Positions 23,369-36,014 of a DNA stretch of 64,000 nucleotides are shown here, one piece after another; position 1 is the first letter of the stretch, and each line of letters begins with the position of its first letter. Below the pieces are notes generated by a model. It was not told the DNA's origin. It worked only from the letters and a program-made list of their open reading frames with translations, and ran no database searches. A program made the position numbers and the translations under genes. This stretch comes from Vicia villosa. Lineage: Eukaryota > Streptophyta > Magnoliopsida > Fabales > Fabaceae. The stretch covers positions 67,654,336 to 67,718,335 of the forward strand of contig NC_081183.1 of the NCBI RefSeq assembly GCF_029867415.1, in the 5' to 3' direction.

Positions 23369-24040
23369 ATGGTGACACATTTTAAGGACTTTTTTATTGT
23401 TTTTGGCTGCATGGATCTTGACCTTGCATTACTGATGAATCAACCCCTTTTCCTATAGACTTCAACCTTTAATGAAAGGAAAATTATGACAAGTGGGATC
23501 ACTCCAATTGCATGAGTCATATGATCATAAAGCACGATTCCAGAGGCATTTAGGGGTACTATATGTGAAGAAATAACAAGTGCCAACATTTCCTTCCAGA
23601 AATTGAAAAGCGCTTTGCTGAAAGCGATAAAGTGGAAACAAGCACACTTCTTCAAAGCTTGATTTCTATAATTATAAAGGCAAAGGAAACATAAGAAAGT
23701 ATATTATGGAAATGTCTAATATTGCTTCCAACAAACTTAAGGCACAAAAGCTTGAGTTGTCAGATGACTTACTCGTGCATTTGGTGTTAATACATCTTCT
23801 CGCACAATTTGGTCAATTTAAGATAAACTACAATTGGCAAAAGGAGAGAGAGAGTACAAAGTGGACAAATCTTTATAGAAAATTTAAGGACAAACTCCAT
23901 GATAGCGGACCCTATGACAATGGGGCTTCCATGCAAGGCCTTTCATGAGCACGCTGCTCACATGGGTGTTATACAATTAAATGATTTTTTTTTGTTTAGT
24001 GGGAGTTAGTCATTGTTGTTATTTATGTTCTATGTTTTGA
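23369..24040 (+). pseudogene. Copia gag remnant, unit 5, with many small deletions
   Basis: Compared with unit 4, about 23285-23680 has a cluster of 2-13-base deletions (for example GGAAAGAAAACAT lost after AAGGACT, and single to triple base losses near 23463, 23537, 23587 and 23671), while the flanking parts of the unit are unchanged. After 23700 the gag core and pol tail are normal (EMSNIASNKLKAQKLELSDD onward). Whether the deletions are real or a consensus error is unclear. Confidence 0.75.
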
Positions 24041-24416
24041 TAGTATATATACATACTCATATATTTTATTACGTTCTGATCAGAAATAAAGTTTGGTTAT
24101 TCAGTTCATTGCACTTTGTATGATAATATTGATTTCATTAAGGTAAGGAGGACAAGTTTAAAATTGGTATGTATTGATCACTTTCATGTGATTTTCATGC
24201 TACATATTTCATGATTAATCTATGTCATTTAGTTGTTTTTATATTTGTGATCTTTAATGGGTTAAATTATGACTGATATAATGAAAACCGCTTTGGTCCT
24301 ATATATTGATATAATTAATGGACGAGATAAGGATATGTCCAAAGTTTATAATTGAAATTTTTGAGCTCACAAAGTCTAACACATTTATAAGGATACATAT
24401 ATGACCAGTGGGAGAT

Positions 24417-24938
24417 TGTTAGAATTTTTTGGGTCATATATGTAATAAATTAATGTGCTAGGACCTTTATTTAATTAGCCAAAATAAAGTGATCTATTTA
24501 ATGTAAGTTTTATGGCTAAGGATATAATTGTTATGAAAAATATTGTGTAGATACCAAAAGTCTTATTTCTATTTTTGTGATGGGTAAAATTGAAATAAGA
24601 AACCTTAAATAATCACGATCCTTCATGGAAGGGCATGAGATTCTAAAATTGAATAAACACGACTCTTAATGAAAGGGCATGTGATTCTTATAAATAAGGA
24701 GTTATGGTCCCCAATTGTAGACAACAAGAAAATATCATGGAATATTTATTCTCTTTATCCCATTGTAAGAGGAACTAAGGAATTAAGGAATCTACAATTA
24801 GAAAGTCAATACTCTATCAAAATCATCATCTTCTCATTAATATTTTATGAATCCTAAAGGTGCGCATCCGCTTTCTATTTCATCTTGAATTCGAGTATGG
24901 ATGCATAAAGTCTTGATTAATTAAGAAAATTCCCAACA
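24417..24938 (+). repeat. Array LTR 5 (522 bp)
   Basis: Same ends, PPT and PBS as its neighbours. Shares with LTR 6 the CATCCGCTTTC variant near 24864. Confidence 0.9.
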
Positions 24939-25796
24939 AGTGGTAGCAGAGCCACCCATACTTGATTCATGTGTGAATTTTGATAATTATTGGTATTAGA
25001 GTTTCAAATTTTAATTATTTTGAATTACTATAATTCATCACACACTTTTGATTTTATTATTATTATTATTATTATTATTATCATTATTATAATGAATATA
25101 AGTTTGAATTGAATAAATTGTTAAATATAATATATATAAAGTCGTGAATGAATATGGATGGTGCGTTGGTTCTTCTTATTTTTTTCCTTCCTAAATGAAC
25201 ATGGATGATACGCATTACTAATATTATATATGAATTATGATTGAATTGTTTTGAGACAATTGCAATGCTATATAAAATATCATCACTTATGCATTTGGTT
25301 TACTGATATAACCCACGAGTTGGCTGTCTGGTTTGGGAAGCCATGCGTCCTTTTGATTTTTTTATGTTCAAATTGTGTCCAGGGTTTATATATCTGATTG
25401 TTTAATATTTCTTATAATAAATCCAAAGAATATTAGTGAAAATTAAGATAAGGTATAAATGTATTTCAGTTTTAGAAATTAATTCAATTCAATTTGTCAT
25501 AATTTTAAATTATAGTTATTTGACATTTTAAATGATTCTACTGAGACTAGAAATCACCAAAGTGACCTTTCTTTTATGGATTTGATCATGAGAAATGTTG
25601 AATGTTAGTGTGCATATGTTTCTATGTGAGTATTAGCTTGCCCAAAGGAAAATTGATATTTGACATGATTATATACACACACTTGTAATGATAAACATGT
25701 GATAATTTTAAGACTTCACATGTGAATGATAAATCAATCCAAAGAGGGTTTTATTATTTGACATGTTTTATTATCAATGTTGGATTGTTATAACAA

Positions 25797-26240
25797 GCGA
25801 TAAAGTGGAAACAAGCACACATATCTTCAAAGCTTGATTTTTTATTGTTTTTGGCTATAAATTACTGATATAAAGGCAAAGGAAACATAAGAAAGTATAT
25901 TATGGAAATGTCTAATATTGCTTCCAACAAACTTAAGGCACAAAAGCTTGAGTTGTTGTCAGATGACTTACTCGTGCATTTGGTGTTAATACATCTTCTC
26001 GCACAATTTGGTCAATTTAAGATAAACTACAATTGGCAAAAGGAGAGAGAGAGTACAAAGTGGACAAATCTTTATAGAAAATTTAAGGACAAACTCCATG
26101 ATAGCGGACCCTATGACAATGGGGCTTCCATGCAAGGCCTTTCATGAGCACGCTGCTCACATGGGTGTTATACAATTAAATGATTTTTTTTTTGTTTAGT
26201 GGGAGTTAGTCATTGTTGTTATTTATGTTCTATGTTTTGA
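25797..26240 (+). pseudogene. Copia gag remnant, unit 6, internally deleted and rearranged
   Basis: About 380 bp shorter than unit 4. Between 25795 and 25880 short pieces from different parts of the intact gag sit in the wrong order: a GATAAAGTGGAAACAAGC piece of the core comes before a TTTATTGTTTTTGGCT piece that normally lies well upstream. From 25884 on the sequence is normal, apart from one extra codon (LELLSDD). Confidence 0.75.
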
Positions 26241-26616
26241 TAGTATATATACATACTCATATATTTTATTACGTTCTGATCATAAATAAAGTTTGGTTAT
26301 TCAGTTCATTGCACTTTGTATGATAATATTGATTTCATTAAGGTAAGGAGGACAAGTTTAAAATTGGTATGTATTGATCTCTTTCATGTGATTTTCATGC
26401 TACATATTTCATGATTAATCTATGTCATTTAGTTGTTTTTATATTTGTGATCTTTAATGGGTTAAATTATGACTGATATAATGAAAACCGCTTTGGTCCT
26501 ATATATTGATATAATTAATGGACGAGATAAGGATATGTCCAAAGTTTATAATTGAAATTTTTGAGCTCACAAAGTCTAACACATTTATAAGGATACATAT
26601 ATGACCAGTGGGAGAT

Positions 26617-27138
26617 TGTTAGAATTTTTTGGGTCATATATGTAATAAATTAATGTGCTAGGACCTTTATTTAATTAGCCAAAATAAAGTGATCTATTTA
26701 ATGTAAGTTTTATGGCTAAGGATATAATTGTTATGAAAAATATTGTGTAGATACCAAAAGTCTTATTTCTATTTTTGTGATGGGTAAAATTGAAATAAGA
26801 AACCTTAAATAATCACGATCCTTCATGGAAGGGCATGAGATTCTAAAATTGAATAAACACGACTCTTAATGAAAGGGCATGTGATTCTTATAAATAAGGA
26901 GTTATGGTCCCCAATTGTAGACAACAAGAAAATATCATGGAATATTTATTCTCTTTATCCCATTGTAAGAGGAACTAAGGAATTAAGGAATCTACAATTA
27001 GAAAGTCAATACTCTATCAAAATCATCATCTTCTCATTAATATTTTATGAATCCTAAAGGTGCGCATCCGCTTTCTATTTCATCTTGAATTCGAGTATGG
27101 ATGCATAAAGTCTTGATTAATTAAGAAAATTCCCAACA
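26617..27138 (+). repeat. Array LTR 6 (522 bp)
   Basis: Nearly identical to LTR 5, with PPT and PBS in the same places. Confidence 0.9.
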
Positions 27139-28020
27139 AGTGGTAGCAGAGCCACCCATACTTGATTCATGTGTGAATTTTGATAATTATTGGTATTAGA
27201 GTTTCAAATTTTAATTATTTTGAATTACTATAATTCATCACACACTTTTGATTTTATTATTATTATTATTATTATTATTATCATTATTATTATTATTATT
27301 ATTATTTAATAACGAATATAAGTTTGAATTGAATAAATTGTTAAATATAATATATATAAAGTCGTGAATGAATATGGATGGTGCGTTGGTTCTTCTTATT
27401 TTTTTCCTTCCTAAATGAACATGGATGATACGCATTACTAATATTATATATGAATTATGATTGAATTGTTTTGAGACAATTGCAATGCTATATAAAGTAT
27501 CATCACTTATGCATTTGGTTTACTGATATAACCCACGAGTTGGCTGTCTGGTTTGGGAAGCCATGCGTCCTTTTAATTTTTTTATGTTCAAATTGTGTCC
27601 AGGGTTTATATATCTGATTGTTTAATATTTCTTATAATAAATCCAAAGAATATTAGTGAAAATTAAGATAAGGTATAAATGTATTTTAGTTTTAGAAATT
27701 AATTCAATTCAATTTGTCATAATTTTAAATTATAGTTATTTGACATTTTAAATGATTCTACTGAGACTAGAAATCACCAAAGTGACCTTTCTTTTATGGA
27801 TTTGATCATGAGAAATGTTGAATGTTAGTGTGCATATGTTTCTATGTGAGTATTAGCTTGCCCAAAGGAAAATTGATATTTGACATGATTATATACACAC
27901 ACTTGTAATGATAAACATGTGATAATTTTAAGACTTCACATGTGAATGATAAATCAATCCAAAGAGGGTTTTATTATTTGACATGTTTTATTATCAATGT
28001 TGGATTGTTATAACAAGGAG

Positions 28021-28476
28021 TATCGATAAAGTGGAAACAAGCACACATATAGTATTTGAATTTATTTATGATTTATTTCAAACTCTTCAAAGCTTGATTT
28101 CTATAAAGTATAAAGGCAAAGGAAACATAAGAAAGTATATTATGGAAATGTCTAATATTGCTTCCAACAAACTTAAGGCACAAAAGCTTGAGTTGTCAGA
28201 TGACTTACTCGTGCATTTGGTGTTAATACATCTTCTCGCACAATTTGGTCAATTTAAGATAAACTACAATTGGCAAAAGGAGAGAGAGAGTACAAAGTGG
28301 ACAAATCTTTATAGAAAATTTAAGGACAAACTCCATGATGGCGGACCCTATGACAATGGGGCTTCCATGCAAGGCCTTTCATGAGCACGCTGCTCACATG
28401 GGTGTTATACAATTAAATGATTTTTTTTTGTTTAGTGGGAGTTAGTCATTGTTGTTATTTATGTTCTATGTTTTGA
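28021..28476 (+). pseudogene. Copia gag remnant, unit 7, internally deleted and rearranged
   Basis: About 345 bp shorter than unit 4. Between 28015 and 28100 fragments alternate between two gag positions: GATAAAGTGGAAACAAGC (core), then TAGTATTTGAATTTATTTAT (upstream leader), then CTTCAAAGCTTGATTTC (core again). The rearranged spot corresponds to that of unit 6 but the order differs. Confidence 0.75.
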
Positions 28477-28852
28477 TAGTATATATACATACTCATATAT
28501 TTTATTACGTTCTGATCAGAAATAAAGTTTGGTTATTCAGTTCATTGCACTTTGTATGATAATATTGATTTCATTAAGGTAAGGAGGACAAGTTTAAAAT
28601 TGGTATGTATTGATCACTTTCATGTGATTTTCATGCTACATATTTCATGATTAATTTATGTCATTTAGTTGTTTTTATATTTGTGATCTTTAATGGGTTA
28701 AATTATGACTGATATAATGAAAACCGCTTTGGTCCTATATATTGATATAATTAATGGACGAGATAAGGATATGTCCAAAGTTTATAATTGAAATTTTTGA
28801 GCTCACAAAGTCTAACACATTTATAAGGATAGATATATGACCAGTGGGAGAT

Positions 28853-29374
28853 TGTTAGAATTTTTTGGGTCATATATGTAATAAATTAATGTGCTAGGAC
28901 CTTTATTTAATTAGCCAAAATAAAGTGATCTATTTAATGTAAGTTTTATGGCTAAGGATATAATTGTTATGAAAAATATTGTGTAGATACCAAAAGTCTT
29001 ATTTCTATTTTTGTGATGGGTAAAATTGAAATAAGAAACCTTAAATAATCACGATCCTTCATGGAAGGGCATGAGATTCTAAAATTGAATAAACACGACT
29101 CTTAATGAAAGGGCATGTGATTCTTATAAATAAGGAGTTATGGTCCCCAATTGTAGACAACAAGAAAATATCATGGAATATTTATTCTCTTTATCCCATT
29201 GTAAGAGGAACTAAGGAATTAAGGAATCTACAATTAGAAAGTCAATACTCTATCAAAATCATCATCTTCTCATTAATATTTTATGAATCCTAAAGGTGCG
29301 CATCCGCTTTCTATTTCATCTTGAATTCGAGTATGGATGCATAAAGTCTTGATTAATTAAGAAAATTCCCAACA
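28853..29374 (+). repeat. Array LTR 7 (522 bp)
   Basis: Same ends, PPT, PBS and TATA offset as the other plus-strand LTRs. Last complete LTR before the gap. Confidence 0.9.
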
Positions 29375-29487
29375 AGTGGTAGCAGAGCCACCCATACTTG
29401 ATTCATGTGTGAATTTTGATAATTATTGGTATTAGAGTTTCAAATTTTAATTATTTTGAGTTACTATAATTCATCACACACTTTTGA

Positions 29488-29531
<44 letters not shown>

Positions 29532-30400
29532 TATTATTATTATTTAATAACGAATATAAGTTTGAATTGAATAAATTGTTAAATATAATATATATAAAGT
29601 CGTGAATGAATATGGATGGTGCGTTGGTTCTTCTTATTTTTTTCCTTCCTAAATGAACATGGATGATACGCATTACTAATATTATATATGAATTATGATT
29701 GAATTGTTTTGAGACAATTGCAATGCTATATAAAGTATCATCACTTATGCATTTGGTTTACTGATATAACCCACGAGTTGGCTGTCTGGTTTGGGAAGCC
29801 ATGCGTCCTTTTAATTTTTTTATGTTCAAATTGTGTCCAGGGTTTATATATCTGATTGTTTAATATTTCTTATAATAAATCCAAAGAATATTAGTGAAAA
29901 TTAAGATAAGGTATAAATGTATTTTAGTTTTAGAAATTAATTCAATTCAATTTGTCATAATTTTAAATTATAGTTATTTGACATTTTAAATGATTCTACC
30001 GAGACTAGAAATCACCAAAGTGACCTTTCTTTTATGGATTTGATCATGAGAAATGTTGAATGTTAGTGTGCATATGTTTCTATGTGAGTATTAGCTTGCC
30101 CAAAGGAAAATTGATATTTGACATGATTATATACACACACTTGTAATGATAAACATGTGATAATTTTAAGACTTCACATGTGAATGATAAATCAATCCAA
30201 AGAGGGTTTTATTATTTGACATGTTTTATTATCAATGTTGGATTGTTATAACAAGAGTATCACTTGCAGTTAATATTATTGTCCAAAGACTTGATATTGA
30301 TGGTGCACTAGATATCTTGAGATGGGTTATGACATTATTTGAACATATAGTATTTGAATTTATTTATGATTTATTTCAAACTGTCAATTCTAGTTTTTTA

Positions 30401-30555
30401 ATGGTGACACATTTTAAGGACTGGAAAGAAAACATTTTTATTGTTTTTGGCTGCATGGATCTTGACCTTGCATTACTGATGAATCAACCCCTTTTCCTAT
30501 AGACTTCAGTACCTTTAATGAAAGGAAAATTATGACAAGTGGGATCACTCCAATT
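30401..30555 (+). pseudogene. Copia gag remnant, unit 8, cut by the sequence gap
   Basis: The N-terminal gag piece (FKDWKENIFIVFGCMDLDLA, then a stop after MNQPLFL) ends at CACTCCAATT, directly against the Ns. The next bases in an intact unit would be GCATG. Confidence 0.8.
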
Positions 30556-30655
30556 NNNNNNNNNNNNNNNNNNNNNNNNNNNNNNNNNNNNNNNNNNNNN
30601 NNNNNNNNNNNNNNNNNNNNNNNNNNNNNNNNNNNNNNNNNNNNNNNNNNNNNNN
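30556..30655. other. Sequence gap (100 N)
   Basis: Exactly 100 N, the usual placeholder for a scaffold gap of unknown length. It separates two array halves of opposite orientation, so order and orientation across it are not proven by sequence. Confidence 0.98.
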
Positions 30656-31911
30656 CCATGTACTCAGGTAACCTACCTCAGTGGCGTATAATGATCCCCA
30701 CGCGTATCCTATAGTTGCAACCGACAAGTGTCTGAACAGGCCTCCAATAGGTTCGTCGTTCCTCAAGTCCTTAGAATCACACTCCTCAGGATGCTAAAAC
30801 CTGAGAGTACTACACATCAAGGTTTACTTACTCAGAAAGCCAAAACGCTAAGCACGAAGATATGAAGTTCAACTTCGGATCACCATGCAGTGCGCATACC
30901 CACTCGTCCCACGCATGCATGAGATTCCATGTATAATTCAATTCAGATAGGAGTACCTTGGTTCCTAACAACCGACGCAACTGCGATCATCCTGCTGACG
31001 TTCCAGATGGGTGTTAGTTCTTGTTTTCCTGAATGCCCAACGCCAAGCATAGTTCTATGGCTTCACTCGGGGTCAGACGAACAACAACTAACAAGAGCTT
31101 AGGTCACTGCATTTCACGCTTCTACATCATTTCATATTCCATCTAGCGTAGTTCTAGGACTTAAATAAAAATGACAAGAACGGAAGTGCATGCCCTCTTC
31201 CACCGACAAGGTATTCAAGCTTCGCCAATTTTAAGTTACCACACTCATACATTCCACCAACATCTACTAGGTAACTACTCTCGATTAGGGTGCTTCAAGT
31301 TGGATCAGGATCTATTACTTCATCCATCCAATTACTGTCCGTACTAGCGCAAACAGAAAGGTCTGACTCCTCTATTCGCATTTCCAAGGGTTATTCTGTC
31401 CTATCAGCTCATCAGTCGCACTCAACACCAGCAGCATCATCAGTACTGAATCTTACTAATTCTCAGCTCAACACCTTCGGAGAATCCCACTTACAAGGCT
31501 CCTACTCATTCCTATTTGGATTTCCCTTGCTATTACCAAGACTTAGAGAAATCTTCACTTCGTCCAATCAAAATCCTGGGGGTTCAAGCTGTCTCCATCC
31601 ACACCTTGACAGTTTGGGTATTACTACTTTGTGTCGAACGCTCTCCTTAAGCTTGACGACTCCAATATCATCCACCTAAAACGTCCAACAATTCGTTACT
31701 CATCCCACTCCAACAACTTAGGTTCACAACCTTACAGGCTTACGAGTCCTCGTGGCGGCTCTGCCGTAATCCTACTGTCTCACACTCAGTCGATGAGTTG
31801 ATCAAGTTCAACAACTGAATGAGATATCAGTAAAATCAGGCTAGCAACGCACACTTGAGAGGAGGAAAAGGAATTGCCAGTGATGTCTCATGGCTCGGCC
31901 GAGAATCGACC

Positions 31912-31924
31912 TGCTCTGATACCA
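31912..31924 (-). other. Primer binding site of the partial Tekay-like element
   Basis: Minus-strand TGGTATCAGAGCA, complementary to initiator tRNA-Met, two bases from the LTR end. Gives the element's minus orientation. Confidence 0.85.
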
Positions 31925-31926
31925 AC

Positions 31927-34326
31927 TGTAACACCCCATACATAACTGACTAGTATATTATGCATGAAACGTTAAAATTGATATTGAGTACATACAAAAG
32001 CTATAGTTATAGAAAGATCCATATAAAATACAACATGAAATTCTACTAAGAAGCATAATACATGAGTCTTCAATGGATCTTGCACAGCGGAATGACAAAA
32101 CCAACGAGGTCTTCGAGCCAACACCACTTCCAAGTCTTCAGTCCAAACCTGTTACTGACCAAACGCTACTAACTGCACCTGAAAAAAATATAAGTTGATT
32201 GGGGTGAGATTACTAAATCTCAGTGAGTCCTCCTATCCTATGGGTCCACTCGGCTCTACAGGGTGCATGCATCACAAACCGAATCCACCATTGATCCGGG
32301 GTTTATCCTCACATCCGGTGCAAGTACGGAGTAAACACATGAATCGTCCACCATAGGAGTCATCACATCACAGTACACAAACAGTACAACAAACACGTAT
32401 GCAGACCCATACCCATGTACGGGGAATCCAGAAGTACGTTAATACCACTAGACTAAGTTACTAACACACCCTCGGTGGGTTCACCCATGCCTATTTGTCA
32501 AGAGACTTACACAAGCACCCTGCAAGAATGATTAAATGGGTTCGCACAAGCCTACATGGCTGCGAGATGACCTTGCCTAAGAGGCGACATCGTCCCATTA
32601 ACCATTTGTACCCACGTGGTGTTAACAGCAAGTGCAACACGCCGTCTTGACGCATGAGCCCATCCGGATAGGAACCTAATGATGTAGCCTACATGGCATC
32701 ATTAGAGATGGTTTACCTGTTACGCGTAGGCTTACTTAGCCGCATAACGCCATCATACCGAGCACGCGAGTGTGTATACAGCAAGTGAGTAAAACGCCTT
32801 CAGGCCCTCACAAGCACACTGCAACGGTAGTTCAGGTATGTGCCTCTGGGATCCAAGATCAGGGCAGTCCCACAGACAACTCAAGGACCCACGGTCCGAA
32901 TCGTAACTTAGTACCGGGTCTACTTCGATTCTAGCATACCACACGCATAACAAGCGTCAATCACACAATACAATCAATACCGATCGTTTAACCAAAACGA
33001 CGGTGTTAGCAGGATTTTCATGTATAAAACATAATGGCATAACATTCTCAATTATGGATATCACATCACAATAAGCAATAAACAACCATGCCATGCTTAA
33101 CACAAGAATTATTATTCAATTGGTAAAGACATAAGTTCCCATACTAATTCGTTGATTCACTAAGTGGGGCTCCACTATTATTCAATCAACAATTCTGGTT
33201 TGGGGACCTATTTAATTAGAAAGTACACGTCGCTAGCTTTCCAACGATATAAAGTTTGCGCAATTCTGATACCCGAGCAGGAAGTTATGACTTTCTAAAG
33301 TTTGCTGATTTTTGCACTTTTGCCCAGCGTAACGGGTTACGCCTAAACCGTAACCGGTTACGGGCACGAAAAACAGCCCAGAATTGCATTTTCAGCAGCG
33401 TAACCGGTTACACCAACAACCGTAACCGGTTACACTGAACCAGAACTATTTTTCTGCATTTTTAGGAGCTCTAAACCAGTCCCAATTGTCCTATATCAAT
33501 TCCAATCATCATGATTCAATTCTGAACGAATTTCCAACATGCAATAGTGATCTAATGTACACATTACATACATAAAACACAATCTAAGCATTAATCAAGC
33601 ATGCATTACATAAAATTACCAATTAGCAATTTATCACATTTATCATTCATTTAAGCATGCAATATGTTTATCTCAATCTAAACCCTTGACATGCATTCTT
33701 CCCCAAATCCTACCCAAGTTCTATCTAAAGGACTCACCTTGCTAAAATGGAGGTTTAGAAAGATGATGTTTGCTGCCATTGGACTCCCACCATAGTCAAA
33801 GTTTCACTCCATCTTCATCAAATCCGTAATCACACTTGTACCCACTTTCAGCATCACTGACACAACTTCAAGGTCAGTTTTCTCCTTCGAAACAGAAGCT
33901 ATGAACGCGAACCATAGGTGCAAATCGAAGAGAAATTCGTTAGCTATCCAATGGGACCAGAATCGTTACGATCGGAGTTACGAGTTGAGAGATATACCTG
34001 ATTTAGTGGAGCTGTATCATGGGTTGCGAAAATGGAAATTGATGAACTTGAGTTCTCCTTTCTTTCTATGCTTCTAAGCTCTCTCCCTCATAAATTCTGA
34101 TTTTGGAAAAGCTACTATCAAACAATGCCTTAAGTTCATGCAAGATGTGTTCAAAGTCCAATTTGTCCCCCAACTAAGCCATAACTGCAATCTTGCCATT
34201 AGTTGGTTTCTAACCAACATCTTTCTATTCCAACTAACTTCTCTTATTTATCATAATCCATTATTTCCCTCTTAGCACTTCATAATTATATGAATAATCA
34301 TGCTTAGACCAATACGGGGGATTACA
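31927..34326 (-). repeat. 5' LTR of the partial Tekay-like element (2.4 kb)
   Basis: Plus-strand ends TGTAACACCCC and GGGGGATTACA. No ORF of note. The plus-strand 129-codon ORF at 31290-31679 lies outside the LTR, on the opposite strand to the element, and is not recognisable. Palindromes are clustered at 33327-33433. Confidence 0.8.
33327..33433. repeat. Cluster of GTAACCGGTTAC palindromes
   Basis: Four copies in 107 bp: an imperfect GCGTAACGGGTTACGC (33327-33342), a perfect 16-bp CCGTAACCGGTTACGG (33348-33363), and perfect 12-bp GTAACCGGTTAC at 33400-33411 and 33422-33433. Each half contains a CNGTTR-type MYB core. Possible protein-binding array; function unknown. Confidence 0.8.
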
Positions 34327-34486
34327 CATGCAATTGGAGTGATCACACTTGTCATAATTTTCCTTTCATTAAAGGTACTGAAGTCTATAGGAAAAGGGGT
34401 TGATTCATCAGTAATGCAAGGTCAAGATCCATGCAGCCAAAAACAATAAAAATGTTTTCTTTCCAGTCCTTAAAATGTGTCACCAT
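34327..34486 (-). pseudogene. Copia gag N-terminal fragment, right half
   Basis: The gag remnant from its N-terminal piece (FKDWKENI) to CACTCCAATTGCATG, where the Tekay-like LTR begins. It carries GTGTGATCACTCC where the left array has GTGGGATCACTCC, so it is not the same copy as 30401-30555. Confidence 0.8.
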
Positions 34487-35342
34487 TAAAAAACTAGAAT
34501 TGACAGTTTGAAATAAATCATAAATAAATTCAAATACTATATGTTCAAATAATGTCATAACTCATCTCAAGATATCTAGTGCACCATCAATATCAAGTCT
34601 TTGGACAATAATATTAACTGCAACTGTTACTCTTGTTATAACAATCCAACATTGATAATAAAACATTTCAAATAATAAAACTCTCTTTGGATTGATTTAT
34701 CATTCACATGTGAAGTCTTAAAGTTATCACATGTTTATCATTACAAGTGTGTGTATATAATCATGTCAAATATCAATTTTCCTTTGGGCAAGCTAATACT
34801 CACATAGAAACATATGCACACTAACATTCAACATTTCTCATGATCAAATCCATAAAAGAAAGGTCACTTTGGTGATTTCTAGTCTCGGTAGAATCATTTA
34901 AAATGTCAAATAACTATAATTTAAAATTATGACAAATTGAATTGAATTAATTTCTAAAACTAAAATACATTTATACCTTATCTTAATTTTCACTAATATT
35001 CTTTGGATTTATTATAAGATGTATTAAACAATCAGATATACAAACCCTGGACACAATTTGAACATAAAAAAATTAAAAGGACGCATGGCTTCCCAAACCA
35101 GACAGCCAACTCGTGGGTTATATCAGTAAACCAAATGCATAAGTGATGATACTTTATATAGCATTGCAATTGTCTCAAAACAATTCAATCATAATTCATA
35201 TATAATATTAGTAATGCGTATCATCCATGTTCATTTAGGAAGGAAAAAAATAAGAAGAACCAACGCACCATCCATATTCATTCACGACTTTATATATATT
35301 ATATTTAACAATTTATTCAATTCAAACTTATATTCATTATTA

Positions 35343-35379
<37 letters not shown>

Positions 35380-35492
35380 TCAAAAGTGTGTGATGAATTA
35401 TAGTAACTCAAAATAATTAAAATTTGAAACTCTAATACCAATAATTATCAAAATTCACACATGAATCAAGTATGGGTGGCTCTGCTACCACT

Positions 35493-36014
35493 TGTTGGGA
35501 ATTATCTTAATTAATCAAGACTTTATGCATCCATACTCGAATTCAAGATGAAATAGAAAGCGGATGCGCACCTTTAGGATTCATAAAATATTAATGAGAA
35601 GATGATGATTTTGATAGAGTATTGACTTTCTAATTGTAGATTCCTTAATTCCTTAGTTCCTCTTACAATGGGATAAAGAGAATAAATATTCCATGATATT
35701 TTCTTGTTGTCTACAATTGGGGACCATAACTTCTTATTTATAAGAATCACAAGCCCTTTCTTTAAGAGTCGTGTTTATTCAATTTTAGAATCTCATGCCC
35801 TTCCATGAAGGATCGTGATTATTTAAGGTTTCTTATTTCAATTTTACCCATCACAAAAATAGAAATAAGACTTTTGGTATCTACACAATATTTTTCATAA
35901 CAATTATATCCTTAGCCATAAAACTTACATTAAATAGATCACTTTATTTTGGCTAATTAAATAAAGGTCCTAGCACATTAATTTATTACATATATGACCC
36001 AAAAAACTCTAACA
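35493..36014 (-). repeat. Array LTR A (522 bp)
   Basis: Minus strand TGTTAGAGTTTTTTGGG to TTCCCAACA, with PBS TGGTAGCAGAGCCA just left of 35493 and the PPT to the right. Closest to LTRs 5-7 of the plus half by diagnostic bases. Confidence 0.9.

Larger units (their letters stand above)
12801..30555 (+). repeat. Tandem array of a pol-less Ty1/copia derivative sharing LTRs, left half
   Basis: A unit of 2581 bp repeats head to tail: the same gag codon (ATG before TGACACATTTTAAG) occurs at 13033, 15614, 18195, 20776, 23369 and 30401. Each unit is one 522-bp LTR plus one internal region with a PBS after the LTR and a PPT before the next LTR, so adjacent units share LTRs. Seven complete LTRs and eight internal regions are present. 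The first internal region is cut at 12801 and the last at the gap. LTR start-to-start spacings are 2581, 2582, 2581, 2575, 2200 and 2236 bp; the short ones are units with internal deletions. Neighbouring units are most alike, with variants changing stepwise along the array. Confidence 0.93.
30656..34326 (-). mobile_element. Tekay-like chromovirus (Ty3/gypsy), partial: internal 5' region and LTR
   Basis: LTR 31927-34326, PBS 31912-31924 and about 1.25 kb of internal sequence (30656-31911), cut by the gap. On the minus strand the internal part begins at the PBS. I could not find an open gag frame in it, so the copy is decayed or a nonautonomous derivative. The LTR shares architecture with the complete Tekay-like element at 49767-58188: TGTAACACC / GGATTACA-type ends, a GACTCAC...TTTCAG segment and a cluster of short palindromes. 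It abuts the inverted array at 34326/34327, inside the gag remnant, where CATGC (34327-34331) would be the right-hand target duplicate. Confidence 0.75.

Noticed and set aside
27238..27435. Asn- or Ile-rich ORFs across the unit leader (also 29464-29673, 40409-40606, 43029-43241)
   Set aside because: Poly-Asn and poly-Ile come from translating the ATT/TAA microsatellite.
12801..30555. Classical satellite DNA unrelated to transposons
   Set aside because: Each period contains LTR ends, PBS, PPT, TATA and gag in retrotransposon order.
31290..31679. 129-codon plus-strand ORF in the partial Tekay-like element
   Set aside because: Opposite strand to the element, composition low-complexity Ser/Leu-rich, no family motif.
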